From: an uncultured Bacteroides sp.
GTDB taxonomy: Bacteria; Bacteroidota; Bacteroidia; Bacteroidales; Bacteroidaceae
NCBI GenBank assembly: GCA_949296415.1
Contig: CASFQC010000013.1
Location: 1-53,037 of the forward strand
Direction: 5' to 3'
Length of the DNA stretch: 53,037 nt
How positions within the stretch are numbered: the stretch's first letter is position 1; every line of letters begins with the position of its first letter. The notes beneath the pieces were generated by a model. The model was not told the origin of the DNA. It searched no databases and saw only the letters and a program-made list of their open reading frames with translations. The position numbers were made by a program, and so were the translations under genes. Shown piece after piece: positions 29,763 through 37,975 of the stretch.

Positions 29763-32207
29763 TCATTCGTTCTTCACCTCGTCTGCCGGATTGGCCCGGG
29801 CCGTCTTCAGGATGCGCCACAGCACCGTGAGCGCCGTAATCCCCGCCACGCCCAGCCATAGGCCTGCCCAGAACAGGGGGCCGTAGCCGTAGGCTGCCAC
29901 ATAGCGTTCGGACCACGTCTTCAGGAAGGCGTAGAGCGCGGGGAAGGCCACCAGCGCCGTCAGCGCCAGCATCCGCAGGTAGGTGCGGCCAAAGAGCCGC
30001 AGGATGTCCCCCACCCGCGCGCCGTTCACCTTGCGTATGGCCACTTCCTTGCGCCGCCGCTCGCAGTCGAGGGTCACGGCGGCATACACGCCCAGCATGG
30101 TGAGGGTCAGGCAGACGGCGGCAAAAAACAGGATGATGTCCCGCAGCCGCCGCTCTATGGAGAGGTGTGCCTCCAGGTCGGCCTGGAGGGTGGTCACTTC
30201 GGGAGCCATGGTCGGGGGAAGGGCCGCCTCCATCAGGTGGCGCACCTGGCGGGCCACCCCGGCGGTCTGGCCGTGGACGCACTTCAGATAGCAGTAGCTT
30301 ATGTTCCTTGGAGAGTCCGTCAGCAGATAGAGGTCGCCGTCGTAGTCCAGGCCGAACCCGGCATAGGTCTCGTAGTTCTGGGTGGGACAGACGCCGCTCA
30401 CGGCCAGCCCTTCCGGAATGTTCATGTGCTCCCATACGGTGTGGCCCGCCAGGGTGGTGCCCTTGCGCTGCCGGTGCAGGTTGTCCAGGGCGCGGTCCGC
30501 CACCAGCTCTGCGTCGCGGCCGGACGTATGTGTCTGCTCCACGGGTATGTTCAAGAAGCTCATGTAGTTACGGGGGACTCTACGCAGGCATACGCTGTAG
30601 TCATGGGAAATAGCATATATATTCATGGAGTCCACTTGCACGTAGGCCGGAGAGCCATGCTCGCTGTACACGAGGTCCATCGGCAGGCAGTCGGCCACGC
30701 CGGCCAGCTGCTTCATCCGGTCCAACAGGGCCTGACGGTCAGTCTGCTTCAGCACGCTGTACTCCAGCTGCACCTTCAGGATGTCCCGCTTCTCCTCGCG
30801 GCTGAGTGTGGGATAGATGGAGGCCGAGGTGGCCCGCGTCTGCATATGGATGGAGGCGGCCAGGGTGACGAATATCCAGCACACCACGAACTGTACGCCC
30901 AGCATGGCCAGACGCATCCGCCGCCGTCCGCGTCCGCCCCACAGCCCGCGCAGTCCGGTCTGTACGGCGGTGTGGCGTGTCCTCAGAGCCATGAGCCAGC
31001 CCGGCACCAGGCTGAGGGCCAGCACGGCGGGGAAGTATTGCAGGCAGTGCACGTACAGCCGCGCGGGGTCGACGTGTATGTCCATGCCACTCAGCCGGAC
31101 AGTGAGCAGCGGTGCCGACAGTTCGATGAGGCAGCATGTGATGAGGAAGGCCGCCCCCACCATCAGCCCGGCCTGCACGGACAGCTGCGTGGCTATCTGC
31201 CTTGTGCCTCCGCCCAGCACGCGCCTCAGGCTGCATTCCCTGACGCGGTTGAGGTACGTGCCCGTGAGGAAGGCGAAGAAGTTCACCAGCCCCACCACCA
31301 ATACGAGCAGGCCCGTGGCCAGCATGGACCAGAGATTATAGGACATGCTGGTGCCACGGCGGAAAGGCTCGTCGCCCAGGGCGGACACGCACACGTCAGC
31401 GTCAGCATACTTGCCCCTGTAGCGGAAGCCCGTGCGGCGCATCTGTTCCTGCAGCCCGGCAACGGTGGCGCCTTCCTCGCCCAGCAGCACATAGTTGGTG
31501 CCGAACCAGTTTTCCTCCTCCTCATAAGCCCCTGCCCCACTGTCGTTCAGCATCAGCAGGTCTATGTGGCGCATGCCGCCTATGGTGGTGTTATCCGGCC
31601 AGTCCTCCATCACCGCCCTTACGGTGAACACATGGGTCTTGCCTTCCTGATGCTCGCTGAAGGAGGTGGCCCTGAGCGGCTGCATCCTGCGCCCTATGGC
31701 ATCGGCCGGACTGCCGCCGAACAGCCGCCGTGCCGTACTGGCGCTCACCACCAGGGCGTCAGGGGTGTGTGCCGCCGCCTCCCAGCTGCCGGCCACGATG
31801 CGGGGCGGGAACAGGCGGTACAGGCTGCTGTCTGTCTGCAGGGTGTAGAGCTTCCCGTAAGGCGTCATCTCGTCGGGGCGCGTCTCCACCAGATAGTCGT
31901 AAGGCAATGACGAGCCTACCCAGGTGAAGGCTTCCACCCCGTCCCATGACTGGGAGCGCAGCTGGCGGGTGAGCAGGCGGGTGGTGCCGTAGTATTCCCG
32001 ACCGTTCTCCATTAGGGTGCCGATGCGGGCGATGCGTTCCTTATGGGGAAAGCAACCGTCTGTCGATATCAGGTATCGGCTTATGTACATGCACAGGCTG
32101 AAGCACAGCAGGCATATGGCCAGCCCGGTCACGCTGATGGCGGTCTGCACGCGGTACTTGCCCATCTGGCGCAGGGCCACCTTAAAGTAATGTAGGGTCT
32201 TGTCCAT
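29763..32207 (-). CDS. ABC transporter permease, MacB/FtsX type, duplicated domain
   Basis: An 814-aa inner-membrane permease. The N-terminal helix (about residues 20-43) is followed by a MacB-type periplasmic domain, a cluster of three FtsX helices around 285-450, a second periplasmic domain (about 470-680, with the typical ...VGDILRLFGRTY coupling segment later), and three C-terminal helices around 690-800. The two-half architecture is common among Bacteroidales multidrug or envelope-export permeases. It presumably works with the downstream ATPase and the upstream HlyD/TolC proteins. A 424-bp gap with a palindrome array separates it from hlyD, so it may have its own control. Substrate unknown. 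Confidence 0.9.
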   Translation of the reverse strand: MDKTLHYFKVALRQMGKYRVQTAISVTGLAICLLCFSLCMYISRYLISTDGCFPHKERIARIGTLMENGREYYGTTRLLTRQLRSQSWDGVEAFTWVGSSLPYDYLVETRPDEMTPYGKLYTLQTDSSLYRLFPPRIVAGSWEAAAHTPDALVVSASTARRLFGGSPADAIGRRMQPLRATSFSEHQEGKTHVFTVRAVMEDWPDNTTIGGMRHIDLLMLNDSGAGAYEEEENWFGTNYVLLGEEGATVAGLQEQMRRTGFRYRGKYADADVCVSALGDEPFRRGTSMSYNLWSMLATGLLVLVVGLVNFFAFLTGTYLNRVRECSLRRVLGGGTRQIATQLSVQAGLMVGAAFLITCCLIELSAPLLTVRLSGMDIHVDPARLYVHCLQYFPAVLALSLVPGWLMALRTRHTAVQTGLRGLWGGRGRRRMRLAMLGVQFVVCWIFVTLAASIHMQTRATSASIYPTLSREEKRDILKVQLEYSVLKQTDRQALLDRMKQLAGVADCLPMDLVYSEHGSPAYVQVDSMNIYAISHDYSVCLRRVPRNYMSFLNIPVEQTHTSGRDAELVADRALDNLHRQRKGTTLAGHTVWEHMNIPEGLAVSGVCPTQNYETYAGFGLDYDGDLYLLTDSPRNISYCYLKCVHGQTAGVARQVRHLMEAALPPTMAPEVTTLQADLEAHLSIERRLRDIILFFAAVCLTLTMLGVYAAVTLDCERRRKEVAIRKVNGARVGDILRLFGRTYLRMLALTALVAFPALYAFLKTWSERYVAAYGYGPLFWAGLWLGVAGITALTVLWRILKTARANPADEVKNE

Positions 32208-32255
32208 CTCTTCTTTCTTGTTTTCTATATATATTTACAAATAATCTTATTTCCG

Positions 32256-32434
32256 ATGACATCCGTTTCTCTCCGTTTATGAGATACGTAGGTCATCGCT
32301 CATGACATACGTATGTCATCGCTTATGAGATACGTATGTCACCACTCATGAGATACGTATGTCATCATGTATGAGATACGTATGTCATAACCTATGAGAT
32401 ACGTATCTCATGAGCGCCTCTGTCCGTTTCTCTT
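32256..32434. repeat. Tandem palindrome array, eight 23-bp units
   Basis: Six units start at 32279, 32302, 32325, 32348, 32371 and 32394, each an 18-bp (near-)palindrome of consensus ATGASATACGTATSTCAT plus a 5-bp spacer. Units 32302-32319 and 32394-32411 are perfect palindromes. The flanks at 32256 and 32417 are degenerate units in exact 23-bp phase and share TCCGTTTCTCT with each other (161 bp apart, 7 x 23). It lies 49-227 bp upstream of the permease ATG. The rest of the 424-bp gap (32208-32255, 32435-32631) is A/T-rich with no gene and no clear TAnnTTTG or GG-N10-GC promoter. Likely an operator array for a dimeric regulator. Confidence 0.92.
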
Positions 32435-32631
32435 TATGCCTTATATAAATTCCTGTATAACAATGATATACATACAGCTTATATAGTCATATTTTATCAA
32501 TATATCTTACTCCGACCGGTCTTTCACCCTGTTTTTCCCGTGGAAACAGACTTTCCAGGCCCGGTAAAGGGTATCTTTTACGTCTTATGCCGACATATGG
32601 AAAATCACTTACATAGATAGTAATGTTCCCG

Positions 32632-33882
32632 TCAGTCTATTAGTACTTCTTCCGCTTCTCCCAGCAGGTCGTATCCGCCGGTTATCACCTGGTCGCCCGG
32701 TTGCAGTCCGGAGAGCACCTCATATTGTCTGGGGTTCTGACGGCCTATCTCCACCGGCACGCGCACAGCACGCCGTCCATCGTCTGTCAGGCGGTAAATC
32801 CACCGTCCGCCGGTGGCCTGATAGAAGTCTCCCCGTGGGATGATGACGGCCGTCTCCGGCTGTCCCAACTCTATCTGCACGCGGTAGGACTTCCCCACCC
32901 GCACGTTGGCGGGCAGCGGGCCGGTGAAGACCAGGTCCACGTCGAACACGTGGTCCTTCACCTCGGGCACCACCTTCTGCACCCGGAGCGGATACTGGCG
33001 TCCCTGGTAGCTGACGGCGGCCGGCAGTCCAGCACTGAGGCGGTCTATGTAGTATTCGCTGAGCGAGGCACGCACCTTGTAGCGGTCCAGTACCTTGACC
33101 TCGGCCACACAGGTGCCTGCTGACACCTGCTGCCCGGGCACTACGCGCACGTAGCTCAGCTGTCCGTCCGTGGGGGCCAGTACGGCCAGGTTCTGCAGAC
33201 GCTGGAGGGAGCGGAGGTACTTCTTGTGCGTGCGTTCCCGCTCGGCCAGTAGCAGTTCGCGGCGTATGGCGTTGGCCGCCGAGTCGTGGCTCAGGCTCCG
33301 GCGTTGCAACCTTGCCGAGGCCAGGCGGTAGCGGTACTGGGCTTCGGACACCTGCAGCTGGGCGTGGCTCTTTATGCCCATGGCATATTCCTCTTGCTCA
33401 AGGGCGAAGGTGCGTTCCATGTCCTGCAGCTCGTACTCGGCCTGCAGGGCCTGCTGTCTGAGGGTGAGGCTCTGACGCTCCATCTCTATCTCCTTCTCGC
33501 GGAAGGTGATGAGCTGCCGCTCCCATTCGTCGTGCAGGTCCTCTATCTCGCGCGTCAGGTCGGGATTCTCCAGCAGCAGTATGGTGTCGCCCCGGCGCAT
33601 CATGCTGCCCTCCCCAGCGGCCAGGCGCAGCACGTTGCCTGCCTCATGGGCGTTGACCATGAGGGTCATGATGGGTTGTGTCACGCCTTCCACATCCGCA
33701 TATTCCATGAAGCGTCCGGTGTCTGCCCGCGCTATTTGCAGGTTGTTGCGGCTTATGCGTATGCGGTTCGGCCCCAGTGCGAGGGTCAGGGCGTATCCCG
33801 TGAGGGCCGCGAGGAGCAGCCCGCCCGCCAGGGCGTGTCGGTGACGTATGTACCAGGGTCTTTTCTTCAGTTGTATGTCCAT
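32632..33882 (-). CDS. HlyD/MacA-family periplasmic adaptor
   Basis: A 416-aa membrane-fusion protein linking the inner-membrane ABC permease to TolC. It has one N-terminal membrane segment (about 14-34, HALAGGLLLAALTGYALTLAL) and no lipobox. A split lipoyl-like domain flanks a long coiled-coil hairpin rich in E/Q/R/L (about 105-215), followed by a beta-barrel domain (VRASLSEYYIDRLSAGLPA) and a membrane-proximal domain ending EVLSGLQPGDQVITGG. Starts 24 bp after tolC; same transcript under the sigma-54 promoter. Confidence 0.93.
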   Translation of the reverse strand: MDIQLKKRPWYIRHRHALAGGLLLAALTGYALTLALGPNRIRISRNNLQIARADTGRFMEYADVEGVTQPIMTLMVNAHEAGNVLRLAAGEGSMMRRGDTILLLENPDLTREIEDLHDEWERQLITFREKEIEMERQSLTLRQQALQAEYELQDMERTFALEQEEYAMGIKSHAQLQVSEAQYRYRLASARLQRRSLSHDSAANAIRRELLLAERERTHKKYLRSLQRLQNLAVLAPTDGQLSYVRVVPGQQVSAGTCVAEVKVLDRYKVRASLSEYYIDRLSAGLPAAVSYQGRQYPLRVQKVVPEVKDHVFDVDLVFTGPLPANVRVGKSYRVQIELGQPETAVIIPRGDFYQATGGRWIYRLTDDGRRAVRVPVEIGRQNPRQYEVLSGLQPGDQVITGGYDLLGEAEEVLID

Positions 33883-33906
33883 AAGTGTCAGGTTGATGGG
33901 TGTCTG

Positions 33907-35379
33907 TCAGTCAGGGTTCTGCGGGATGTCCAGCGGACGGCTGTGCACGAAGTCGTACAGGGTGATGCTCCGCAGGGTGTAATAGAGGCTCCAGTAGGTG
34001 TACAAGGCATCCATGAGGCCGCGCCTTGCCTGGTCCTTCTCCGTGACCGAGGCGTTGAGATCGAGCACCTCGGCCTGTCCCAGCAGGTAGAGTCTCCGTG
34101 CCACCTGCGCGCGGCGGACGGCGGTACGGTCGGTGCGCGCGGCTATGTCCACGCGCCTTGCCTGTAGGTTGAACTGCCTCACCAGCTTGCGTACGTTCAG
34201 GTCGAAGTCGGTACGGTCCTGCTCCAACTGGGTCTGTATCAGGTCGCGGTTAGAACGCGCCACTCTCACCTGTCCGCGCCCGCGTCCCCAGTCCAGTATG
34301 GGCAGGCTCAGGGTGAGGCTGACATACTGCTGGTTCATGGGGTTGCGGTAGGCCTGGGAGAGGCATTCTCCCGTCTGCGTCAGTCCGAAGCGCAGGTAGA
34401 TGTCGGCCTTCAGCCCGGCGTTGGCCTTGGCCATGGCCACCGTGCTCTCACTCTCCAGCTTGCGGCGTGTCATGGCCTCGGTGTCGGGACTGTTTCCGGT
34501 GGCCATGAGCAGGGCGGTGGCCGGGTCTATATGCAGGCGGGGCACGCAGGTGTCCACCTCGGCCCTCAGCTCCACCTCCTGCCTTATGCCCAAGTAGGAA
34601 CGTAGCTCCTGCATGGTGTCGTCCATCTCCATGCGGGCGTCCATACGGTTGTTCTCCTCGGTGAGGCGGTTCAGTTCCAGCTGCAGCATCTCGTTCTCGC
34701 TTATGGTGCCTATGCCATAACGGCCCCGTGCATATCGGTAGAGGGTGTCCGCATAGGCAAAGTTGGTGCAGGCGGTCTCGTAGTCGCTCTGCGCCTTGGC
34801 CAGTGCGAAGAACTTCTGCACGGCCTGTGCGGCCACCAATTCCATGGCCTCGGCATAGGCCTTGCAGGCTTCGCGGTAGCGCACCGGCTCTATCCTGCGG
34901 TCCCACTTCAGGCTGTTGTAACCGAAGAGCGACTGGCTGTAGCCTATGTTCACGGGCGATGTCTGGTAAGAGGGATGGCCGCCTGCAAAGAGGTCGAGCC
35001 GCTGTGCCGAAGTCTCCAGGAAGAGGGTGCCTCCCGTCCAGGCCACGTTCTGCGTAAGGCTCAGGGTGAGGTCCGTGCTCAGTAGGTTCTGCTCTACGAA
35101 GCGCACGTTTCCGTCGTCCATAGTCACCTTGTTGATGGCCCTGTCCAGATAGGGACTTGAGGTGAGCGTGAGCGTAGGCAGGTAGTTGGCCTTGAAGTAC
35201 CGGTAGTTCCAGTAGGCCGAGCGGAAGGTGTGGCGCGCGCTCTGTGCGTCAGGCGAGCGATGCCGGGCCAGGTCCACGGTGCGCTTCAGGTCGAGCGTCA
35301 GGATGGAGTCCTGCGCGTGCAGGAATGGGGAAAGTGCCAGTACCGCCAGCAGGGTCATATGGAAGATGCGTATGTGCAT
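33907..35379 (-). CDS. TolC-family outer-membrane efflux channel
   Basis: A 490-aa outer-membrane factor. Signal peptide MHIRIFHMTLLAVLALSPFLHA; two OEP repeats follow, each with long helices (about 30-230 and 245-470), e.g. SYQTSPVNIGYSQSLFG, LQLELNRLTEENNRMDARMEM and SLTLSLPILDWGRGRGQVRVARSNRDL, the usual strand-turn region. The frame opens at 35421, but a sigma-54 promoter occupies 35411-35425 and predicts a start of transcription near 35399. So ATG 35379 (or 35394) must be used, and 35379 gives a clean signal peptide. First gene of tolC-hlyD. Confidence 0.93.
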   Translation of the reverse strand: MHIRIFHMTLLAVLALSPFLHAQDSILTLDLKRTVDLARHRSPDAQSARHTFRSAYWNYRYFKANYLPTLTLTSSPYLDRAINKVTMDDGNVRFVEQNLLSTDLTLSLTQNVAWTGGTLFLETSAQRLDLFAGGHPSYQTSPVNIGYSQSLFGYNSLKWDRRIEPVRYREACKAYAEAMELVAAQAVQKFFALAKAQSDYETACTNFAYADTLYRYARGRYGIGTISENEMLQLELNRLTEENNRMDARMEMDDTMQELRSYLGIRQEVELRAEVDTCVPRLHIDPATALLMATGNSPDTEAMTRRKLESESTVAMAKANAGLKADIYLRFGLTQTGECLSQAYRNPMNQQYVSLTLSLPILDWGRGRGQVRVARSNRDLIQTQLEQDRTDFDLNVRKLVRQFNLQARRVDIAARTDRTAVRRAQVARRLYLLGQAEVLDLNASVTEKDQARRGLMDALYTYWSLYYTLRSITLYDFVHSRPLDIPQNPD

Positions 35380-35410
35380 GGTATATGGTGTCATATCCGA
35401 CAACATAGTC

Positions 35411-35425
35411 GCAAAAGGCATGCCA
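35411..35425 (-). promoter_or_regulatory. Sigma-54 (-24/-12) promoter of tolC-hlyD
   Basis: The minus strand reads TGGCATGCCTTTTGCG, matching TGGCAyr-N4-TTGCa with the invariant GG and GC separated by 10 nt. The transcript start is predicted at about 35399, 20 nt before the tolC ATG. The adjacent gene encodes a sigma-54 activator. Confidence 0.85.
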
Positions 35426-35480
35426 CGTGTCTATCTGCCTGTGGCATAAGCGTGTGGGCGGCATGGGCATAGGTTACTAC

Positions 35481-35517
35481 TGTGCTCTGGCGCACAAAAG
35501 ATGTGCGCATACGCACA
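35481..35517. promoter_or_regulatory. Twin enhancer (UAS) inverted repeats TGTGC-N6-GCACA
   Basis: 35481-35496 and 35502-35517 both read TGTGC-N6-GCACA. Their centres are 21 bp apart, two helical turns, so both lie on one face of the DNA. They are centred about -90 and -111 from the predicted tolC start, normal for NtrC-type enhancers. The second ends 22 bp before the -7 of the regulator gene, which suggests autoregulation. Confidence 0.8.
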
Positions 35518-35539
35518 TACGCCACAACGGAAAAATCCG

Positions 35540-35547
35540 TATATTTG
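35540..35547 (+). promoter_or_regulatory. -7 element for regulator-kinase operon (TATATTTG)
   Basis: TAnnTTTG match 47 bp before the ATG at 35594; the -33 region would overlap the second enhancer repeat. Confidence 0.7.
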
Positions 35548-35593
35548 CGCGGACGTAGGGAACGGCTTGTCCCTACACATTATTATATATATA

Positions 35594-36967
35594 ATGGAAC
35601 GCTTTGGAAAGATACTTGTGGTAGACGACAACGAGGACGTGCTCTTCGCCCTCAACCTCCTGCTCGCCCCTTACGCCGAGAAGGTGAAGGTGGCCCTGCG
35701 CCCTGAACGCATACCCCACTTCATGCACACGTTCGGGCCCGACATCGTGCTGCTCGACATGAACTTCAGCCGCGACGCCATCAACGGGAACGAGGGATTC
35801 GAGTACCTCCGCCTTATCCTGGAGGCCGATCCCCAGGCGGTGGTCATCTTCATGACGGCCTATGCCGATACGGACAAGGCCGTGCAGGCCATCAAGGCAG
35901 GCGCCACAGACTTCATAGCCAAGCCGTGGGACAAGGAGAAGCTGCTGGCCACCCTCTCCGCAGGCATGAGGCTAAGACGCTCGCGCAACGAGGTCAGCCT
36001 GCTGAAGGAACAGGTGAAGGGGCTGAGCGACGGCCTGTCCCGTGAGGGGGAAGACACCGTGATAGGCCGGTCGCCCGCCATGAGAGAGCTGTTCCGCACC
36101 ATAGAGAAGCTGGGCGACACGGACGCCAACATCCTGCTGCTGGGCGAGAACGGCACGGGCAAGGATGTCATGGCCAGGCTCATCTACAGGAACTCGCCGC
36201 GCTATGGCAAGCCGCTGGTGACCATCGATCTGGGCAGCATACCCGAGCATCTGTTCGAAAGCGAGCTGTTCGGATATGAGAAGGGGGCCTTCACCGACGC
36301 ACGCAAGGCCAAGGCCGGGCGCATGGAGATAGCCAACGGCGGCACGCTGTTCCTGGACGAGATAGGCAACCTCTCCCTGCCCATGCAGTCCAAGCTGCTG
36401 ACCGCCATAGAGAAACGTCGCATCAGCCGTCTGGGAAGCACCCGGACCACAGACATAGACGTGCGCTTCATCTGCGCCACCAACGCCGACATCATCCGAA
36501 TGGTGGACGAGAAGACGTTCCGTCAGGACCTGCTCTACCGCATCAACACCATAGAGCTGCACATCCCTCCCTTGCGCCAACGGGGCGACGACATAGTGCT
36601 TCTGGCCGAGCACTTTCTGGAAAAGTATGCCCGCAGGTACAAGAAAGAGATGCGCGGACTGACGCGGGAAGCCAAGAACAAACTGCTGAAGTATGCGTGG
36701 CCGGGAAACGTGCGCGAGCTACAGCACGTCATGGAGAGAGCCGTCATACTAAGCGAAAGGGAGCTGCTACGTCCCGACGACTTCCTGCTCCGCCCCACCG
36801 GCACACACCTGCGGCAGGAAGAGGAAACGCTCAACCTGGAACAGCTGGAGCGTACGGCCATAGAACGCGCCATGAGACTGAGCGAAGGCAATGTGAGCCG
36901 GGCGGCCGACTATCTGGGCATCACACGCTTCGCCCTCTATCGCAAACTGGAGAAACTGGGCTTATGA
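35594..36967 (+). CDS. NtrC-family sigma-54-dependent response regulator
   Basis: A 457-aa activator with three domains. The receiver (1-120) has phosphoacceptor Asp in IVLLDMNF and Lys in FIAKPWDKE. The AAA+ domain (about 145-380) has Walker A GENGTGKD, Walker B GGTLFLDEIGN and arginine-finger FRQDLLYRIN. The C-terminal Fis-type helix-turn-helix is AMRLSEGNVSRAADYLGITRFALYRKLEKLGL. The sigma-54-contacting loop reads GAFTDA instead of GAFTGA. ATG 35594 is used because the upstream extension lies across the promoter. The gene overlaps the kinase by ATGA and is divergent from the sigma-54 promoter of tolC, its probable target. Confidence 0.94.
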   Translation: MERFGKILVVDDNEDVLFALNLLLAPYAEKVKVALRPERIPHFMHTFGPDIVLLDMNFSRDAINGNEGFEYLRLILEADPQAVVIFMTAYADTDKAVQAIKAGATDFIAKPWDKEKLLATLSAGMRLRRSRNEVSLLKEQVKGLSDGLSREGEDTVIGRSPAMRELFRTIEKLGDTDANILLLGENGTGKDVMARLIYRNSPRYGKPLVTIDLGSIPEHLFESELFGYEKGAFTDARKAKAGRMEIANGGTLFLDEIGNLSLPMQSKLLTAIEKRRISRLGSTRTTDIDVRFICATNADIIRMVDEKTFRQDLLYRINTIELHIPPLRQRGDDIVLLAEHFLEKYARRYKKEMRGLTREAKNKLLKYAWPGNVRELQHVMERAVILSERELLRPDDFLLRPTGTHLRQEEETLNLEQLERTAIERAMRLSEGNVSRAADYLGITRFALYRKLEKLGL

Positions 36968-37932
36968 GACGCTATTCACTCACCGTATCCCTCCATATCC
37001 TCGCCGTGGCGGTGCTGTCGGCCCTGTGCCTGTGGCTGGCCCTGGAAGGCCTGTGGTTCTGCACCCTGACCTGCGCGCTGGCCGGCTTGGCCGTGGCGTT
37101 CCGCCTCTACCGGCTGCAAATGACGCAGATCAGGATGCTCCGGCATATGGTGCAGAGCCTCCAGCACGACGATACGATGCTGGCATTCCGTCCTCCCTAC
37201 CGCAACCGCGCCCTGGAGGAGATGGCCGGCGAGCTGTCCCGAGCCATGCAGAGCTTCCGCAACAGAGTGTGGGAACAGCATGAGATGGAGGCCTGGCAGA
37301 AGCTCATCAGCGTGCTGACCCATGAGATTATGAATTCCCTTGCCCCCATCATCTCCCTGTCGGAGACACTGAGCGGGCGGAAGATGGAGGAAAAGGACCA
37401 CGCCGTCATCCGGCAGGGCATGCGCACCATAAACCGGCGCAGCAAGGACCTGCTGGAGTTCGTGGAGAACTACCGCAGGCTGACCCGGCTTCCCGCCCCG
37501 GTGAGGCAGCCGGTATCTGTGAGCGAGCTGCTGACCGGTCTGCGGGAACTTTACCCAGAAGACTACATCCACATAGAGATTCCGGCCACAGACAAGATAC
37601 TGTGCATAGACCGCACACAGATAGAGCAGGTCATCATCAACCTGATAAAGAACGCCAGCCAGGCATGTGGGAATGCCGAGGCCCCGCGCATAGAGGTCAG
37701 CGTGCAGACCTCCTTTGCCTGGCAGTGTCTCATCAGCGTCCGCGACAACGGCTGCGGCATAATGCCCGAAGTGCAGGACAAGATATTCGTGCCGTTCTTC
37801 TCTACCCGGCCGTCAGGCTCGGGCATCGGGTTGAGCCTGTGCAAGCAGATAATGAATCGGCACGGGGGGAAGATAGCCGTGCAGTCTGTGCCGGGACAAG
37901 GAAGCTGTTTCACCCTATACTTCGGCAGATAA
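36964..37932 (+). CDS. Sensor histidine kinase (NtrY/NtrB-like) with minimal sensor
   Basis: A 322-aa kinase expected to phosphorylate the preceding regulator. Two adjacent membrane helices (about 5-24 and 28-46) leave almost no periplasmic loop, so the signal may be sensed within the membrane or through a partner. The H-box is LTHEIMNSLAPI, the N-box NLIKNASQA, with DNGCGI, FVPFFSTR and GSGIGLSLCKQI completing the ATPase domain. The ATG at 36964 overlaps the regulator stop (ATGA); upstream in-frame starts lie inside the regulator gene. 43 bp before the AddB-like gene. Confidence 0.93.
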   Translation: MRRYSLTVSLHILAVAVLSALCLWLALEGLWFCTLTCALAGLAVAFRLYRLQMTQIRMLRHMVQSLQHDDTMLAFRPPYRNRALEEMAGELSRAMQSFRNRVWEQHEMEAWQKLISVLTHEIMNSLAPIISLSETLSGRKMEEKDHAVIRQGMRTINRRSKDLLEFVENYRRLTRLPAPVRQPVSVSELLTGLRELYPEDYIHIEIPATDKILCIDRTQIEQVIINLIKNASQACGNAEAPRIEVSVQTSFAWQCLISVRDNGCGIMPEVQDKIFVPFFSTRPSGSGIGLSLCKQIMNRHGGKIAVQSVPGQGSCFTLYFGR

Positions 37933-37975
37933 CCTGTGGAAGGCGGGACATATATTTTATATTGACCTAAAAAGA

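Noticed and set aside
30165-31910. 581-codon plus-strand open frame opposite the permease gene
   Set aside because: It is an antisense frame of a GC-rich gene; the minus frame encodes a clear FtsX-type permease with membrane helices.
32279-32411. CRISPR array
   Set aside because: Units are 18-bp palindromes with 5-bp spacers; there are no spacers of CRISPR length and no cas genes.
33286-34167. 293-codon plus-strand frame across hlyD and tolC
   Set aside because: It spans two real genes on the other strand and lacks any recognisable motif.
35429-35445. Plus-strand sigma-54 promoter around GTGGCATAAGCG
   Set aside because: The bases 10 nt after GG are TG, not GC, so the -12 element is missing.
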